A stretch of DNA of 64,000 nucleotides from Piscirickettsiaceae bacterium (lineage in GTDB: Bacteria; Pseudomonadota; Gammaproteobacteria; Nitrosococcales; Methylophagaceae): the NCBI GenBank assembly GCA_024685975.1, contig JAIBDZ010000007.1, forward strand, positions 25,900 through 89,899, written 5' to 3'. Shown here one piece after another: positions 37,750 through 46,519 of this stretch. The notes under the pieces are model-generated. The model was not told the DNA's origin, made no database searches, and was given only the letters and a program-made list of their open reading frames with translations. Each line of letters begins with the position of its first letter. Positions within the stretch are counted from its first letter, which is position 1. The translations under genes and the position numbers were made by a program.

Positions 37750-39765
37750 ATGAAATATCCATATAAAGCTACTTTAACCCTTTTCATCGGCTTTATGGCT
37801 CCGTCCTTTGATGTCTTATCGTTTGATGGGGCTGCAGGAGCTAGTCCAGAAACCATTCTACTAGCACCAGGATATGGTGAGTTGAACTTTGAGGCACCTA
37901 AAGTGGGCAGTTATTCGCTGCCTACTTTAGGCAATGCCGCCGATGCCACCGTTGTTAATACCGATGGCGAAGAGGTGCAATATCACGATCTTTTTAAAGG
38001 TAAATACACCTTGTTAAATTTCATGTATACCCGTTGTAATGATATCAACGGCTGCCCCCTTTCTCATTTAGTGTATAGCCGAATTAAAGATTTAGCGGCA
38101 CAAGATCAAGTCATTGCTGACAATTTACAATTACTCAGCATGAGCTTTGATCCCAAATTTGATACGCCAGAACAATTAAAACTGCATGAAGGAGGTGCGC
38201 ATGACGATCACAGCCAACATGGCGACCATGCTCATCACGATATGGAGCATAACAAGTCGCACACTATCAACTGGAAATATCTCACGACATTATCAGATGA
38301 ACAGTTAGCGCCCATATTAGAAGATTATCAACAATCTGTGATCCCACAAGCGGCAACAGAAGGAGAGGAGTCCAATGGTAACTTCTCTCATATCTTGCGT
38401 GTGTTCTTAATTGATCCTGACATGCAGATACGCAATATCTATAGCGTTGATTTCTTACATCCCGACATTATCATCAATGATGTCAAAACCTTGTTGAGCG
38501 AATTTGAAAATAAAGCGAAACGAGATGATTACCAACGCCAACAACAAATCAGGATCGGTGCTCGTGACTCTAAAGCAGGTTACGACAGTTCAAGCTATAT
38601 CACGAATTCATTGAGCTTAGACAGTCGTTCTGGTGAAGAAACCGATTTAATGAAATTTATCGAGCATCCGCCTTTAGGTTTGCCGCCCGTTCCAATGCCG
38701 GCCGACAACCCTGTCACCAGAGAAAAAGTCCAATTAGGTAAAAAATTGTTTTTTGACCGTAGACTCTCATTAAATAATACGATTTCATGTGCTATGTGCC
38801 ATATCCCTGAACAAGGATTCACCAGCCACGAAGTCTTAACACCTGTTGGGTTTGAAGGCAGATCAGTACGTCGAAACACACCGACAATTTATAATTCGGC
38901 CTACCTTAAGTTGATTTTTCAGGATGGCCGAGAAACCAGTCTAGAACATCAAGTCTGGCAACCTATCCTTGCCCATAATGAAATGGGACATGTTTCCTTT
39001 GGCTCTGTTGTCAATAAAATCAAACAACTGGACGATTATGCAGGTCTATTCGAGCAAGCTTTCGATGGTAAACCCGCTAGTTTTTCAACCGTGCCAGAAG
39101 CCATCGCCAGTTATGAAAGAACATTAGTCTCTGGGAACTCCCCTTTCGATCGTTGGTATTTTGCAAAAGAAGATAACGCCATTTCACCAGCAGCTGAAAG
39201 AGGGTTCAATCTATTTACAGGCAAAGCCAATTGCGTCAGTTGCCACGCAATTGCAGAAGATCATGCTTTATTTACAGACAACGGCTTACATAACACAGGA
39301 ATTGGTTTTGAACGCGCGATGAAAAAAGAACCTGAAGCAGAACGAGTTCAAGTCGCTCCCGGTCGCTGGCTAAATGTCCCGACGACCTTTATCAAATCGG
39401 TTGGTAATGAGCCCATTGGTGACTTAGGTCATTATGAAGCCACCCAAGATCCAGATGATCGTTGGAAATATCGAACACCGATCCTGCGAAACGTCGATTT
39501 AACCGCACCATATATGCATGATGGTTCATTAAGTAATCTACATGAAGTGGTCGAATTTTATAATCAAGGCGGCTTTAAAAATGAAACTCAGTCCGAACTG
39601 ATTAAACCGCTTTATTTAAATAAAAATGAGATCGATGATTTAGTCGCGTTTTTAAAAACCTTAACGGGTGATAATGTCTCCGAAATCATTTCTGATGCCT
39701 TTGCCACACCTATTGGGGATTATTTAAATAAAGACACCCAGAATTGGTATAAAAAAAGGAAATAA
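37750..39765 (+). CDS. Fused Sco copper chaperone and MauG-type di-heme cytochrome c
   Basis: A 671-residue two-domain protein. Residues about 45-255 are a Sco/SenC thioredoxin-like copper chaperone with Cys96 and Cys102 (CNDINGCP, five residues apart rather than the classic three) and the conserved His214 in NFSHILRVFLID. A His/Asp-rich insert (about 146-171) could bind metal. Residues about 305-640 are a di-heme cytochrome c peroxidase/MauG domain with heme motifs CAMCH (347-351) and CVSCH (495-499) and APYMHDGSL near 590. The N-terminal hydrophobic stretch suggests export. Separate sco and mauG genes accompany mtoX in other bacteria. Here they form one frame without a stop. The likely role is copper loading and maturation of MtoX. 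Confidence 0.88.
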   Translation: MKYPYKATLTLFIGFMAPSFDVLSFDGAAGASPETILLAPGYGELNFEAPKVGSYSLPTLGNAADATVVNTDGEEVQYHDLFKGKYTLLNFMYTRCNDINGCPLSHLVYSRIKDLAAQDQVIADNLQLLSMSFDPKFDTPEQLKLHEGGAHDDHSQHGDHAHHDMEHNKSHTINWKYLTTLSDEQLAPILEDYQQSVIPQAATEGEESNGNFSHILRVFLIDPDMQIRNIYSVDFLHPDIIINDVKTLLSEFENKAKRDDYQRQQQIRIGARDSKAGYDSSSYITNSLSLDSRSGEETDLMKFIEHPPLGLPPVPMPADNPVTREKVQLGKKLFFDRRLSLNNTISCAMCHIPEQGFTSHEVLTPVGFEGRSVRRNTPTIYNSAYLKLIFQDGRETSLEHQVWQPILAHNEMGHVSFGSVVNKIKQLDDYAGLFEQAFDGKPASFSTVPEAIASYERTLVSGNSPFDRWYFAKEDNAISPAAERGFNLFTGKANCVSCHAIAEDHALFTDNGLHNTGIGFERAMKKEPEAERVQVAPGRWLNVPTTFIKSVGNEPIGDLGHYEATQDPDDRWKYRTPILRNVDLTAPYMHDGSLSNLHEVVEFYNQGGFKNETQSELIKPLYLNKNEIDDLVAFLKTLTGDNVSEIISDAFATPIGDYLNKDTQNWYKKRK

Positions 39766-39796
39766 AATCAATAACCAATATAAAAATTTACCATGA

Positions 39797-39850
39797 AAAA
39801 TTGGCTTGTATCGTCTCTGTCATTCAGAACGATGCAAGCCAATTTTCGTT
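39797..39850 (+). terminator. Strong terminator after the mtoX operon
   Basis: Eighteen-base arms (39797-39814 and 39829-39846) pair completely, with one G-U wobble, around a 14-base loop, followed by TTTTCGTTTT. It lies 31 bp after the Sco-MauG stop and before radC. Confidence 0.92.
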
Positions 39851-39924
39851 TTATTCCCAAACAATCATTCGTAAAACAATTTTTCACGTAAAATAAGATC
39901 TTCATTAATCGCAAGGATGCAATA

Positions 39925-40599
39925 ATGGCAATCAAAGACTGGCCGGCCGATGAAAGGCCAAGAGAAAAGCTACTTTCCCAAGGTGCGGATAAACTTACTG
40001 ACGCCGAATTACTCGCTATTTTTCTTCGCACTGGCGTCAAAGGTATTTCTGCCGTTGAACTCGCCCAACAATTGCTCGCTCATTTTGGCAATTTACGCCA
40101 TTTACTCGATGCGGATAAATCACATTTTTGCCAACAGCATGGATTAGGCGAAGCAAAATTTGTGCTCCTACAAGCTTGCTTAGAAATGAGTCGTCGCCAC
40201 CTCGCGACGACATTGAGTTATGGCAATGCCTTTACCGACACCGCAACCACACAACATTATATTCGCCAACAAATGCGGCCATTACAACGAGAGGTATTCT
40301 CTTGTTTGTGGTTAGATACCAAACACCGCATGATTACTTTCGAGCCACTATTTCATGGCACCATTGATCGTGCGCAAGTCTATCCTAGAGAAGTCGTCAA
40401 AAAAGGCTTAGCACATAATGCCGCGGCGGTCATTTTTGCTCATAATCATCCATCAGGTGATCCTACGGCAAGCCATGCAGATATCCGCCTCACTCAGCAA
40501 CTAAAAACTGCATTAGACTTAGTTGATATTCGGGTATTAGATCATATTATTGTCGGCGACGCGCAGTGTTATTCCCTCGCACAAACAGGCGAGCTATAA
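39925..40599 (+). CDS. radC: RadC family JAB-domain protein
   Basis: A 224-residue protein with an N-terminal helix-hairpin-helix-like region ([19 protein letters not shown] opening) and a C-terminal JAMM metalloprotease-like domain carrying [14 protein letters not shown]. The JAMM ligands are intact. Despite its name, a role in DNA repair is not established for the family. AAGGA lies 7 bp before the ATG. It is convergent with thyA, with 8 bp between the stops. Confidence 0.95.
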   Translation: MAIKDWPADERPREKLLSQGADKLTDAELLAIFLRTGVKGISAVELAQQLLAHFGNLRHLLDADKSHFCQQHGLGEAKFVLLQACLEMSRRHLATTLSYGNAFTDTATTQHYIRQQMRPLQREVFSCLWLDTKHRMITFEPLFHGTIDRAQVYPREVVKKGLAHNAAAVIFAHNHPSGDPTASHADIRLTQQLKTALDLVDIRVLDHIIVGDAQCYSLAQTGEL

Positions 40600-40607
40600 C
40601 GTCATTT

Positions 40608-41441
40608 TTATACTGCGATAGGGGCTTTAATATGGGCTTGCGGTTGATAATCAACGATCTCAAAATCATCAAATTGATAATCAAAAATAGAAGCTGGCTT
40701 ACGTTTAATGACCAATTTAGGTAAAGATCCCGGAGTGCGGCTAAGCTGCTCTTGCACTTGGTCAAAATGGTTGGCATAAATATGGGCATCCCCAATACTG
40801 ATGACAATATCGCCCACATCTAAATCACATTGTTGCGCCAACATATGGGTTAAAAAAGCCAAAGACGCCGTGTTATAAGGGTTACCTAAAAACAAATCAT
40901 TTGAGCGTATATATAATGATGCGCTCAACTTGCCATCAGCCACATAAAATTGATACAGCAAGTGACAAGGTGGCAAAGCCATTAATCCAGCTTCTGCATT
41001 TTCCCAAGGTTTCTTCGATTCATCCGGTAATAAGGCGACATTCCAACCACTAATAATATGGCGGCGGCTATTCGGATTATTTTTCAAGCCATCAATTAAA
41101 GCCTGTACTTGATCGAACACCTGCTCATCAGCACCTTGCCAACGTCGCCATTGCGCACCATAGACAGGGCCTAACTCGCCCGCATCCGTGGCCCATTCAT
41201 TCCAAATCGACACACCATTATCTTGCAAATATTTGATATTGGTTTCACCGCTTAAAAACCACAATAATTCATGCAAAATACTACGAATATGCAATTTTTT
41301 AGTGGTCAGTAAGGGAAATCCTTCGGCCAAATCATAACGTAATTGCCTTCCGAATACGGAACGTGTACCAGTACCTGTGCGGTCACCTTTATCAACGCCG
41401 TTGTCCATCACATCTTGCAATAATGTCAGATATTGTTTCAT
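40608..41441 (-). CDS. thyA: Thymidylate synthase
   Basis: A 277-residue enzyme that methylates dUMP to dTMP with methylene-tetrahydrofolate. The catalytic Cys159 lies in [40 protein letters not shown]-type [11 protein letters not shown] and [12 protein letters not shown] (a relative of the usual GLPFNIASYA-type segment) are present. It is 13 residues longer than the E. coli enzyme because of an insertion around [13 protein letters not shown] before the active Cys. It relies on folate, not H4MPT, so both C1 carriers are used in this cell. Confidence 0.96.
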   Translation of the reverse strand: MKQYLTLLQDVMDNGVDKGDRTGTGTRSVFGRQLRYDLAEGFPLLTTKKLHIRSILHELLWFLSGETNIKYLQDNGVSIWNEWATDAGELGPVYGAQWRRWQGADEQVFDQVQALIDGLKNNPNSRRHIISGWNVALLPDESKKPWENAEAGLMALPPCHLLYQFYVADGKLSASLYIRSNDLFLGNPYNTASLAFLTHMLAQQCDLDVGDIVISIGDAHIYANHFDQVQEQLSRTPGSLPKLVIKRKPASIFDYQFDDFEIVDYQPQAHIKAPIAV

Positions 41442-41485
41442 TACCTTTGAATTCTCAACTAGTCACACAATAGGATTACTTTAGG

Positions 41486-42409
41486 CTACAACGCGTGTTT
41501 TTGCATCCTATAAAGTAAAGTATCACGACTAATCCCTAATAATCGTGCTGCTTTCGACCGGTTCCCTGATGTCATTTCCAATGCTTGCTCAATCAAATCT
41601 AACTCGACTTGCGCTAACTTAATTCCTGTCGGTGGCAATGTAAACACATGACTTTCAGCTGCAATTTCAGGCAACATTTCTGGTGATAAATCTTCTGGTT
41701 GAATCGCTTTACCTGGATGCAATAACGCCATTCTCTGACAAAAATTCACCAACTCTCTAACATTACCAGGCCAGGCATAAGTCAACAGACAATGTTCCGC
41801 TTGTTTACTATAACGAACGACCGCATTATTACCCGCAAACTCACGTCCATAATGACGTAATAACACTAGCACATCATCAATCCGGTCACGTAATGCTGGC
41901 ACATGAAGTGGAACCACCTGCAACCGATAAAACAAATCCCGTCTAAAACGACCCGCATCAACGAGTTTTTGTAAATCGGCACTACTCGCCGCCAAAATTC
42001 GAACATCAACTAATTGTAATTTATGACAACCTAATAATTGGCATTCACCCGCTTCTAAAAAACGCAGTACTTTAGCTTGCACGGATAAAGGCAATGATTC
42101 CACATTATCAAAAAAAACCGTCCCACCTTCAGCAGCCAATAAACGGCCTTGTTGTATTACATTACCTTGCTCGTCCCCACGCCCGAACAAATCAACTTCC
42201 ACACTTTCTTCAGGCAATGCAGCACAATTAATCGTCACCATCGCTTTATCTTTACGACGGCTCTCATCGTGCAAGGTCTGGGCGACCAGTTCTTTACCTG
42301 TCCCAGTCTCCCCTTGAATCAATACACTTGCGTCACTCAACGCTATCATTGGTAATGTACGCAGTAAATGCGTAATATCAGGCGACTGCCCTAAGATCTC
42401 TATGCTCAT
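41486..42409 (-). CDS. Degenerate sigma-54-activator-like AAA protein with Fis-type helix-turn-helix
   Basis: A 307-residue protein with the central AAA domain and the C-terminal DNA-binding domain of NtrC-type activators but no N-terminal sensor domain. Walker A GETGTGKE (33-40) is intact. Where the sigma-54 contact loop GAFTGA should follow DLFG, the sequence reads GRGDEQGNVIQQGRL, so the loop is missing. The Walker B region reads FFDN (99-102) instead of FLDE, replacing the catalytic Glu. The arginine-rich RFRRDLFYRL, YAWPGNVREL and Fis-like helix-turn-helix (281-303, GNRSKAARLLGISRDTLLYRM) are kept. It may bind DNA and ATP but is unlikely to open sigma-54 promoters. It overlaps the TauE/SafE gene by 4 bp. 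Confidence 0.85.
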   Translation of the reverse strand: MSIEILGQSPDITHLLRTLPMIALSDASVLIQGETGTGKELVAQTLHDESRRKDKAMVTINCAALPEESVEVDLFGRGDEQGNVIQQGRLLAAEGGTVFFDNVESLPLSVQAKVLRFLEAGECQLLGCHKLQLVDVRILAASSADLQKLVDAGRFRRDLFYRLQVVPLHVPALRDRIDDVLVLLRHYGREFAGNNAVVRYSKQAEHCLLTYAWPGNVRELVNFCQRMALLHPGKAIQPEDLSPEMLPEIAAESHVFTLPPTGIKLAQVELDLIEQALEMTSGNRSKAARLLGISRDTLLYRMQKHAL

Positions 42410-43137
42410 TTTGATTCACCGTCGTCTATCTGATGAAGCTCGATTTCATGCTGTTCCATTTCATGATGATACGGCATCAGCAAGGTTAATAACGCCATCA
42501 CAATGATCGATACCCCAGCCACTTGTCGCATATGTTTCGCTCTTGCGAGTGATGCTAATAGACCAGTAAAGAGTCCTGCACCCATCACAGCTGGCAAAGT
42601 ACCTAAACCAAAACTCAACATCACAAGCGATGCTCTAACCGGCTCACCTACCGTCGCAGCCACAGCCAAAGCGGCATAAACCAAGCCACAGGGCAACCAA
42701 CCCCAAACAATACCAAGCCAAAATGCTTGCGAAAAAGCTTTAACCGGCAACAGTTTCTGACCAATAGGCTGCAACCAACGCCACACTGGGGCACCGATCC
42801 GCTCTAAACGGGCAAATTTAGGAAACCAACCCGCCAAATATAATCCCATACCCACCATCACAACAATGGATACAGCTCTTAAAAAAACATGACCATTAAA
42901 GCTTGCCAATGGTGAACTTAATAAGCCAACCAATGCGCCTGCCATGGTATAACTCAGAATCCGACCCAAGTTATAATTAAAGACATAAGGCAACATTTTA
43001 CGCTGGCTCTCTCTTACCTCAATAGGCAAACTTAATGTCAACGCACCAATGACAGAACCACACATTGCCAGACAATGTACGGTACTAAATAAGCCCAATA
43101 AAAAGGCGGTAATGTAGGAACCAACTATGGCTTCCAT
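42406..43137 (-). CDS. Sulfite exporter TauE/SafE-family (DsbD-like) membrane protein
   Basis: About 243 residues with six or so transmembrane helices. The first helix carries HCLAMCG (His21, Cys22, Met25, Cys26) and a later one WGWLPCGLVYAAL, the signature of the small DsbD-like group annotated as sulfite exporters and often found beside copper or cbb3 oxidase maturation genes. Transport of a reduced sulfur compound or of copper are both possible. The sequence alone does not decide. GTG at 43149 is in frame, and ATG at 43137 is preferred. Its stop overlaps the start of the degenerate regulator (ATGA), so the two are coupled. Confidence 0.82.
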   Translation of the reverse strand: MEAIVGSYITAFLLGLFSTVHCLAMCGSVIGALTLSLPIEVRESQRKMLPYVFNYNLGRILSYTMAGALVGLLSSPLASFNGHVFLRAVSIVVMVGMGLYLAGWFPKFARLERIGAPVWRWLQPIGQKLLPVKAFSQAFWLGIVWGWLPCGLVYAALAVAATVGEPVRASLVMLSFGLGTLPAVMGAGLFTGLLASLARAKHMRQVAGVSIIVMALLTLLMPYHHEMEQHEIELHQIDDGESK

Positions 43138-43291
43138 CGTGTTTCTCACTCATTTAAAATAAATATTTTGCACACCATAACATGGTAAAAAGAAACAAAA
43201 TTGCGTCATTTCACACACATTATTGGCATAAAACACAGTATATGCACCTATTTGCAGCCTATAATGACCTACATATCACAAGGAGATAGCT

Positions 43292-45349
43292 GTGCAACCC
43301 TTTAAACTTTTACCTATTCCATTTTTACTTTTCGGTCTTAACGCCCAAGCCGAAGAACTCAAATTACCAGGCATGATAATCGATGGCATCTCAGCCGAAG
43401 AAATTCCTTATGCTATGCCTACGGCTCCAACATCGTCCAGCGATATTGCCTCATTAGTTAAACGGCTTCCTGGTGCAGCAATCAATAGCAACGGTGGCTT
43501 TAGTAGTATTGCACAATACCGCGGTTTATTCGGTGCACGTGTCAACGTCAAAGTCGATGGCGTAGCCCTACACGAAGCTGGCCCTAATAGCATGGATTCA
43601 CCTTTAACCTATCTTCCTGCATCACGAACAAAAGAAGTGTCAGTCTACCGTGGTATCGCCCCCGTTAGAACAGGTATTGAAACTATCGGTGGTAGTATTT
43701 CAGCTGAGTCTAACCACCTTGATTTTGGCATATCAAATGAAGCTGAAGTCAAAGGAAGTGCAACAGCAAGTTATGGCAGTAACGGCCACACCAGAAACCT
43801 AGGGTTAACGACTGCTATCACAAATCAACACCACCGCCTTCAATTATCAGGCAGCTCTGATCGCGGTGACGACCAAGATTTCAGAAGCGGCACAATTCGC
43901 CCAAGCGAACTTGATAGAGATAATGTTGCACTACACTATGGCTATCAAAATAACGGAAAAGAATTCGGAACAGATATCGAACATCTTGATATAGGTCACA
44001 CCGGAACAGCTGCTTTGCCAATGGATATTCTTTTCGTCCGTGGCGAGACCTTTAGCACACAATATAAATCACAACTGGGTAATGGCGACAATTACACCGT
44101 TCGACTTAATTATCAAGACATCGATCACATCATGGATAACTACTCGCTACGCACCAATTCTAGCGCAGCAGCTTATCGTCAATCACAGACAGATGTAGAA
44201 GCCGGCGGCTTAAGCTTTCATTACCAACACCAAGCTTGGTTATTTGGTTTTGATATGGATCAAGCTAATCATAACGCCACTATATACAACCCTAATATGT
44301 CTGCTTTTTTCATCGAAAACTATAAAGACATTGAACGTGATCGTTATAGCCTCTTTACGGAATGGAAAGGCAACGTTACCTCTGGTTGGGATCTAGAAAC
44401 AGGCATCCGTTATAGTTTAGTTCAAATGGATGCGGGTGCTGCAAGTGTCTTCGCAGGTGCTCCAGCAGGGTTACAAGCATTAAGTGCCGATTTTAGTAAT
44501 GCTGACCGTAGTAAAGATGAGCATTTAGTAGATCTTTTTGCGACATTTACCCATGAACTCACAAAAGAAACGAGTGTTGAAGTGGGTTTTGCACGTAAAA
44601 CGCGTGCACCTAGCTACCAAGAACGGTATTTATGGGCTCCTCTGCAAAGTACAGGTGGCTTAGCTGACGGTAATAATTATGTCGGTGACATCAACTTAGA
44701 TCCTGAAGTCGCATATCAATTTGAGCTTGGCTTAGATTGGCATACCAATAAAGCATCATTCTCACCACGTGTGTTCTATCATCACATCAATGATTACATT
44801 CAAGGTGTCGCCGGTGAAACAACTGCCATGCAAAATATGGTTGCCGCAATGATGAACCCAGGCCAACCTATTCCACTTAAATTTAGTAATGTTGACGCAA
44901 AACTTTATGGTATTGACGCCAATTGGTCATATGCATTGACATCTATTTGGCAATTAGACGGTACTGTTAGTTATGTCCGTGGCCAACGTAGAGATACCAG
45001 CGATGACCTATATCGTATTGCACCGCTAACAGCACGGACAATGTTGAGTTATATTCAACCAAAATGGCGCATCGGGATTGAAGCAGAAACCTATGCTAAA
45101 CAAAACAAAGTCTCAGAAGAAAACTTTGAAGAAGAATCAAGTGGTTACGCTTTATTCAATATCTCAGGCCAATACAATCTTAGCTCGAATACCCTTGTGA
45201 CAGCCGGTGTTGATAATGTCTTCGATCGTGACTATATCAACCACCTAGGCGGTATTAACCGCGCCGCTGGAAACAATGACCTTAACGTCGGTGAACGTCT
45301 GCCCGGTTTCGGCCGAAGTGCTTACATCACGGTTAACGTCGACTTCTAA
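43292..45349 (+). CDS. TonB-dependent outer-membrane receptor, possibly for copper
   Basis: A 685-residue receptor starting with GTG, supported by AAGGAG 7 bp upstream. A signal peptide (to about QAEE, residue 20) leads into a plug domain: IASLVKRLPGAAINSN, SIAQYRGLFGARVNVKVDG and GPNSMDSPLTYLPASRTKEVSVYRGIAPVRTG. A 22-strand barrel follows, ending AYITVNVDF with terminal Phe. VFDRDYINHLGG is the usual late motif. The plug resembles receptors annotated for copper, and the neighbouring TauE/SafE-type gene and copper-dependent MtoX make a metal substrate attractive, but substrate identity is inferred. TATAAT at 43260-43265 may be part of its promoter. Confidence 0.85.
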   Translation: MQPFKLLPIPFLLFGLNAQAEELKLPGMIIDGISAEEIPYAMPTAPTSSSDIASLVKRLPGAAINSNGGFSSIAQYRGLFGARVNVKVDGVALHEAGPNSMDSPLTYLPASRTKEVSVYRGIAPVRTGIETIGGSISAESNHLDFGISNEAEVKGSATASYGSNGHTRNLGLTTAITNQHHRLQLSGSSDRGDDQDFRSGTIRPSELDRDNVALHYGYQNNGKEFGTDIEHLDIGHTGTAALPMDILFVRGETFSTQYKSQLGNGDNYTVRLNYQDIDHIMDNYSLRTNSSAAAYRQSQTDVEAGGLSFHYQHQAWLFGFDMDQANHNATIYNPNMSAFFIENYKDIERDRYSLFTEWKGNVTSGWDLETGIRYSLVQMDAGAASVFAGAPAGLQALSADFSNADRSKDEHLVDLFATFTHELTKETSVEVGFARKTRAPSYQERYLWAPLQSTGGLADGNNYVGDINLDPEVAYQFELGLDWHTNKASFSPRVFYHHINDYIQGVAGETTAMQNMVAAMMNPGQPIPLKFSNVDAKLYGIDANWSYALTSIWQLDGTVSYVRGQRRDTSDDLYRIAPLTARTMLSYIQPKWRIGIEAETYAKQNKVSEENFEEESSGYALFNISGQYNLSSNTLVTAGVDNVFDRDYINHLGGINRAAGNNDLNVGERLPGFGRSAYITVNVDF

Positions 45350-45370
45350 GCAACCCAATTCATCATCTCC

Positions 45371-45396
45371 TCCCCCTCTCAATTTGGAGAGGGGGA
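45371..45396. terminator. Perfect GC-rich hairpin after the TonB receptor
   Basis: TCCCCCTCTC (45371-45380) and GAGAGGGGGA (45387-45396) pair perfectly around AATTTG, 22 bp after the receptor stop. There is no T-tract, so it may act as a weak terminator, an mRNA 3' stabiliser, or one copy of a dispersed palindromic repeat common in proteobacteria. Confidence 0.6.
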
Positions 45397-45508
45397 AGGC
45401 TTAGTGGTTATGTTTCATCTACTGAATGATTTAATTAAAACATCCTTGTATACTGCCTTATATGAATGGCCATAATCGGCTAAAACTAATCAGATTTAAG
45501 GTATCACA

Positions 45509-46519
45509 ATGCAATTTTATCCTCTTGTTGTCAGTCAGATCACTGATGAGACATCATTGGCTAAGTCCTACACCTTTCGTGCCGAAAAAAAATATCAAAC
45601 CGAATTACAATATCAGGCCGGTCAGTTCTTAACATTACGCTTGCCATGGGAAGATAGCTTCTTAGATCGGTGTTATTCCCTTTCTAGCAGCCCTGATGAA
45701 TCAGAATGGACTATCACCGTAAAACGCGTCGAAGATGGCCGTATCTCCAACTATATTAATGACACCTTACAAGTAGGTGATATCGTCGATATTGCTCCTC
45801 CAAGTGGCCGTTTTATTGCCACACAAGAAGAACATGCCATGTGTTTATTTGCCGCAGGTAGTGGCATCACCCCTATTATTTCTATCATTAAACACACACT
45901 ACACAACAGCCAACGTCACATTGCTTTGTTTTATGCTAACCGCAATGAAAAACAAACGATCTTTCTACAGCAGTTGAAAGAGCTAGCTCATGCTCATCCA
46001 GATCGGTTCCAATGCCACTTTCATTACAGCGCCGATCAAGGTCGTGTTAATGAAAATACCATTAATCACTTCGTTCATGAAAATATCCATCAAGATTTTT
46101 TTATCTGCGGACCCGCGCCATTTATGGATCTCACTGAAAATGCCCTCCTTAAATTAGGGGTAGCAGATAAAGCTATTTTTGTTGAACGGTTTGTCTCGGA
46201 TACTGAAACAAAAAATGATAATGTGCACGCAGCCAGCGATATTACCTCTTTTAAAGCAACCCTAGATGGCCAGGTTCATACCGTGCCTTATCTCGCAGAC
46301 AAAACATTACTAGAAAGCATGTTAGCCGACGGGCTAAAACCGGCTTATTTTTGTCAAAAAGCCAAATGCGGCATGTGCATGGTGAAAAAAACAACAGGAG
46401 AAGTCGTCATGCGAAATAGTGATATTTTGTCTGATAATGACATCGCTCACGGCCGGATTTTATTATGTCAATCATTACCACTTGACGATAATATCCATGT
46501 TGACTGTGATAACGATTAA
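45509..46519 (+). CDS. Flavodoxin/ferredoxin-type reductase with C-terminal 2Fe-2S domain
   Basis: A 336-residue electron-transfer protein in the order FAD domain, NAD(P) domain, plant-type ferredoxin domain. FAD contact is RCYSLSS (near residue 52). The nucleotide loop is AAGSGITPIISI. The 2Fe-2S ligands are Cys282, Cys287, Cys290 and Cys320 in FCQKAKCGMCMV and LLCQS. The layout matches PaaE or hybrid-cluster-protein reductases. The partner is unknown, since no oxygenase or hybrid cluster gene adjoins. AAGG lies 7 bp upstream of the ATG. Its stop overlaps the convergent ppx stop by 4 bp. Confidence 0.88.
   Translation: MQFYPLVVSQITDETSLAKSYTFRAEKKYQTELQYQAGQFLTLRLPWEDSFLDRCYSLSSSPDESEWTITVKRVEDGRISNYINDTLQVGDIVDIAPPSGRFIATQEEHAMCLFAAGSGITPIISIIKHTLHNSQRHIALFYANRNEKQTIFLQQLKELAHAHPDRFQCHFHYSADQGRVNENTINHFVHENIHQDFFICGPAPFMDLTENALLKLGVADKAIFVERFVSDTETKNDNVHAASDITSFKATLDGQVHTVPYLADKTLLESMLADGLKPAYFCQKAKCGMCMVKKTTGEVVMRNSDILSDNDIAHGRILLCQSLPLDDNIHVDCDND

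Noticed and set aside
43138..43291. Possible sigma-54 promoter before the TonB receptor
   Set aside because: TTGGCA at 43223 and TATGCA at 43241 look tempting, but the GG-to-GC spacing is wrong for the -24/-12 pattern.
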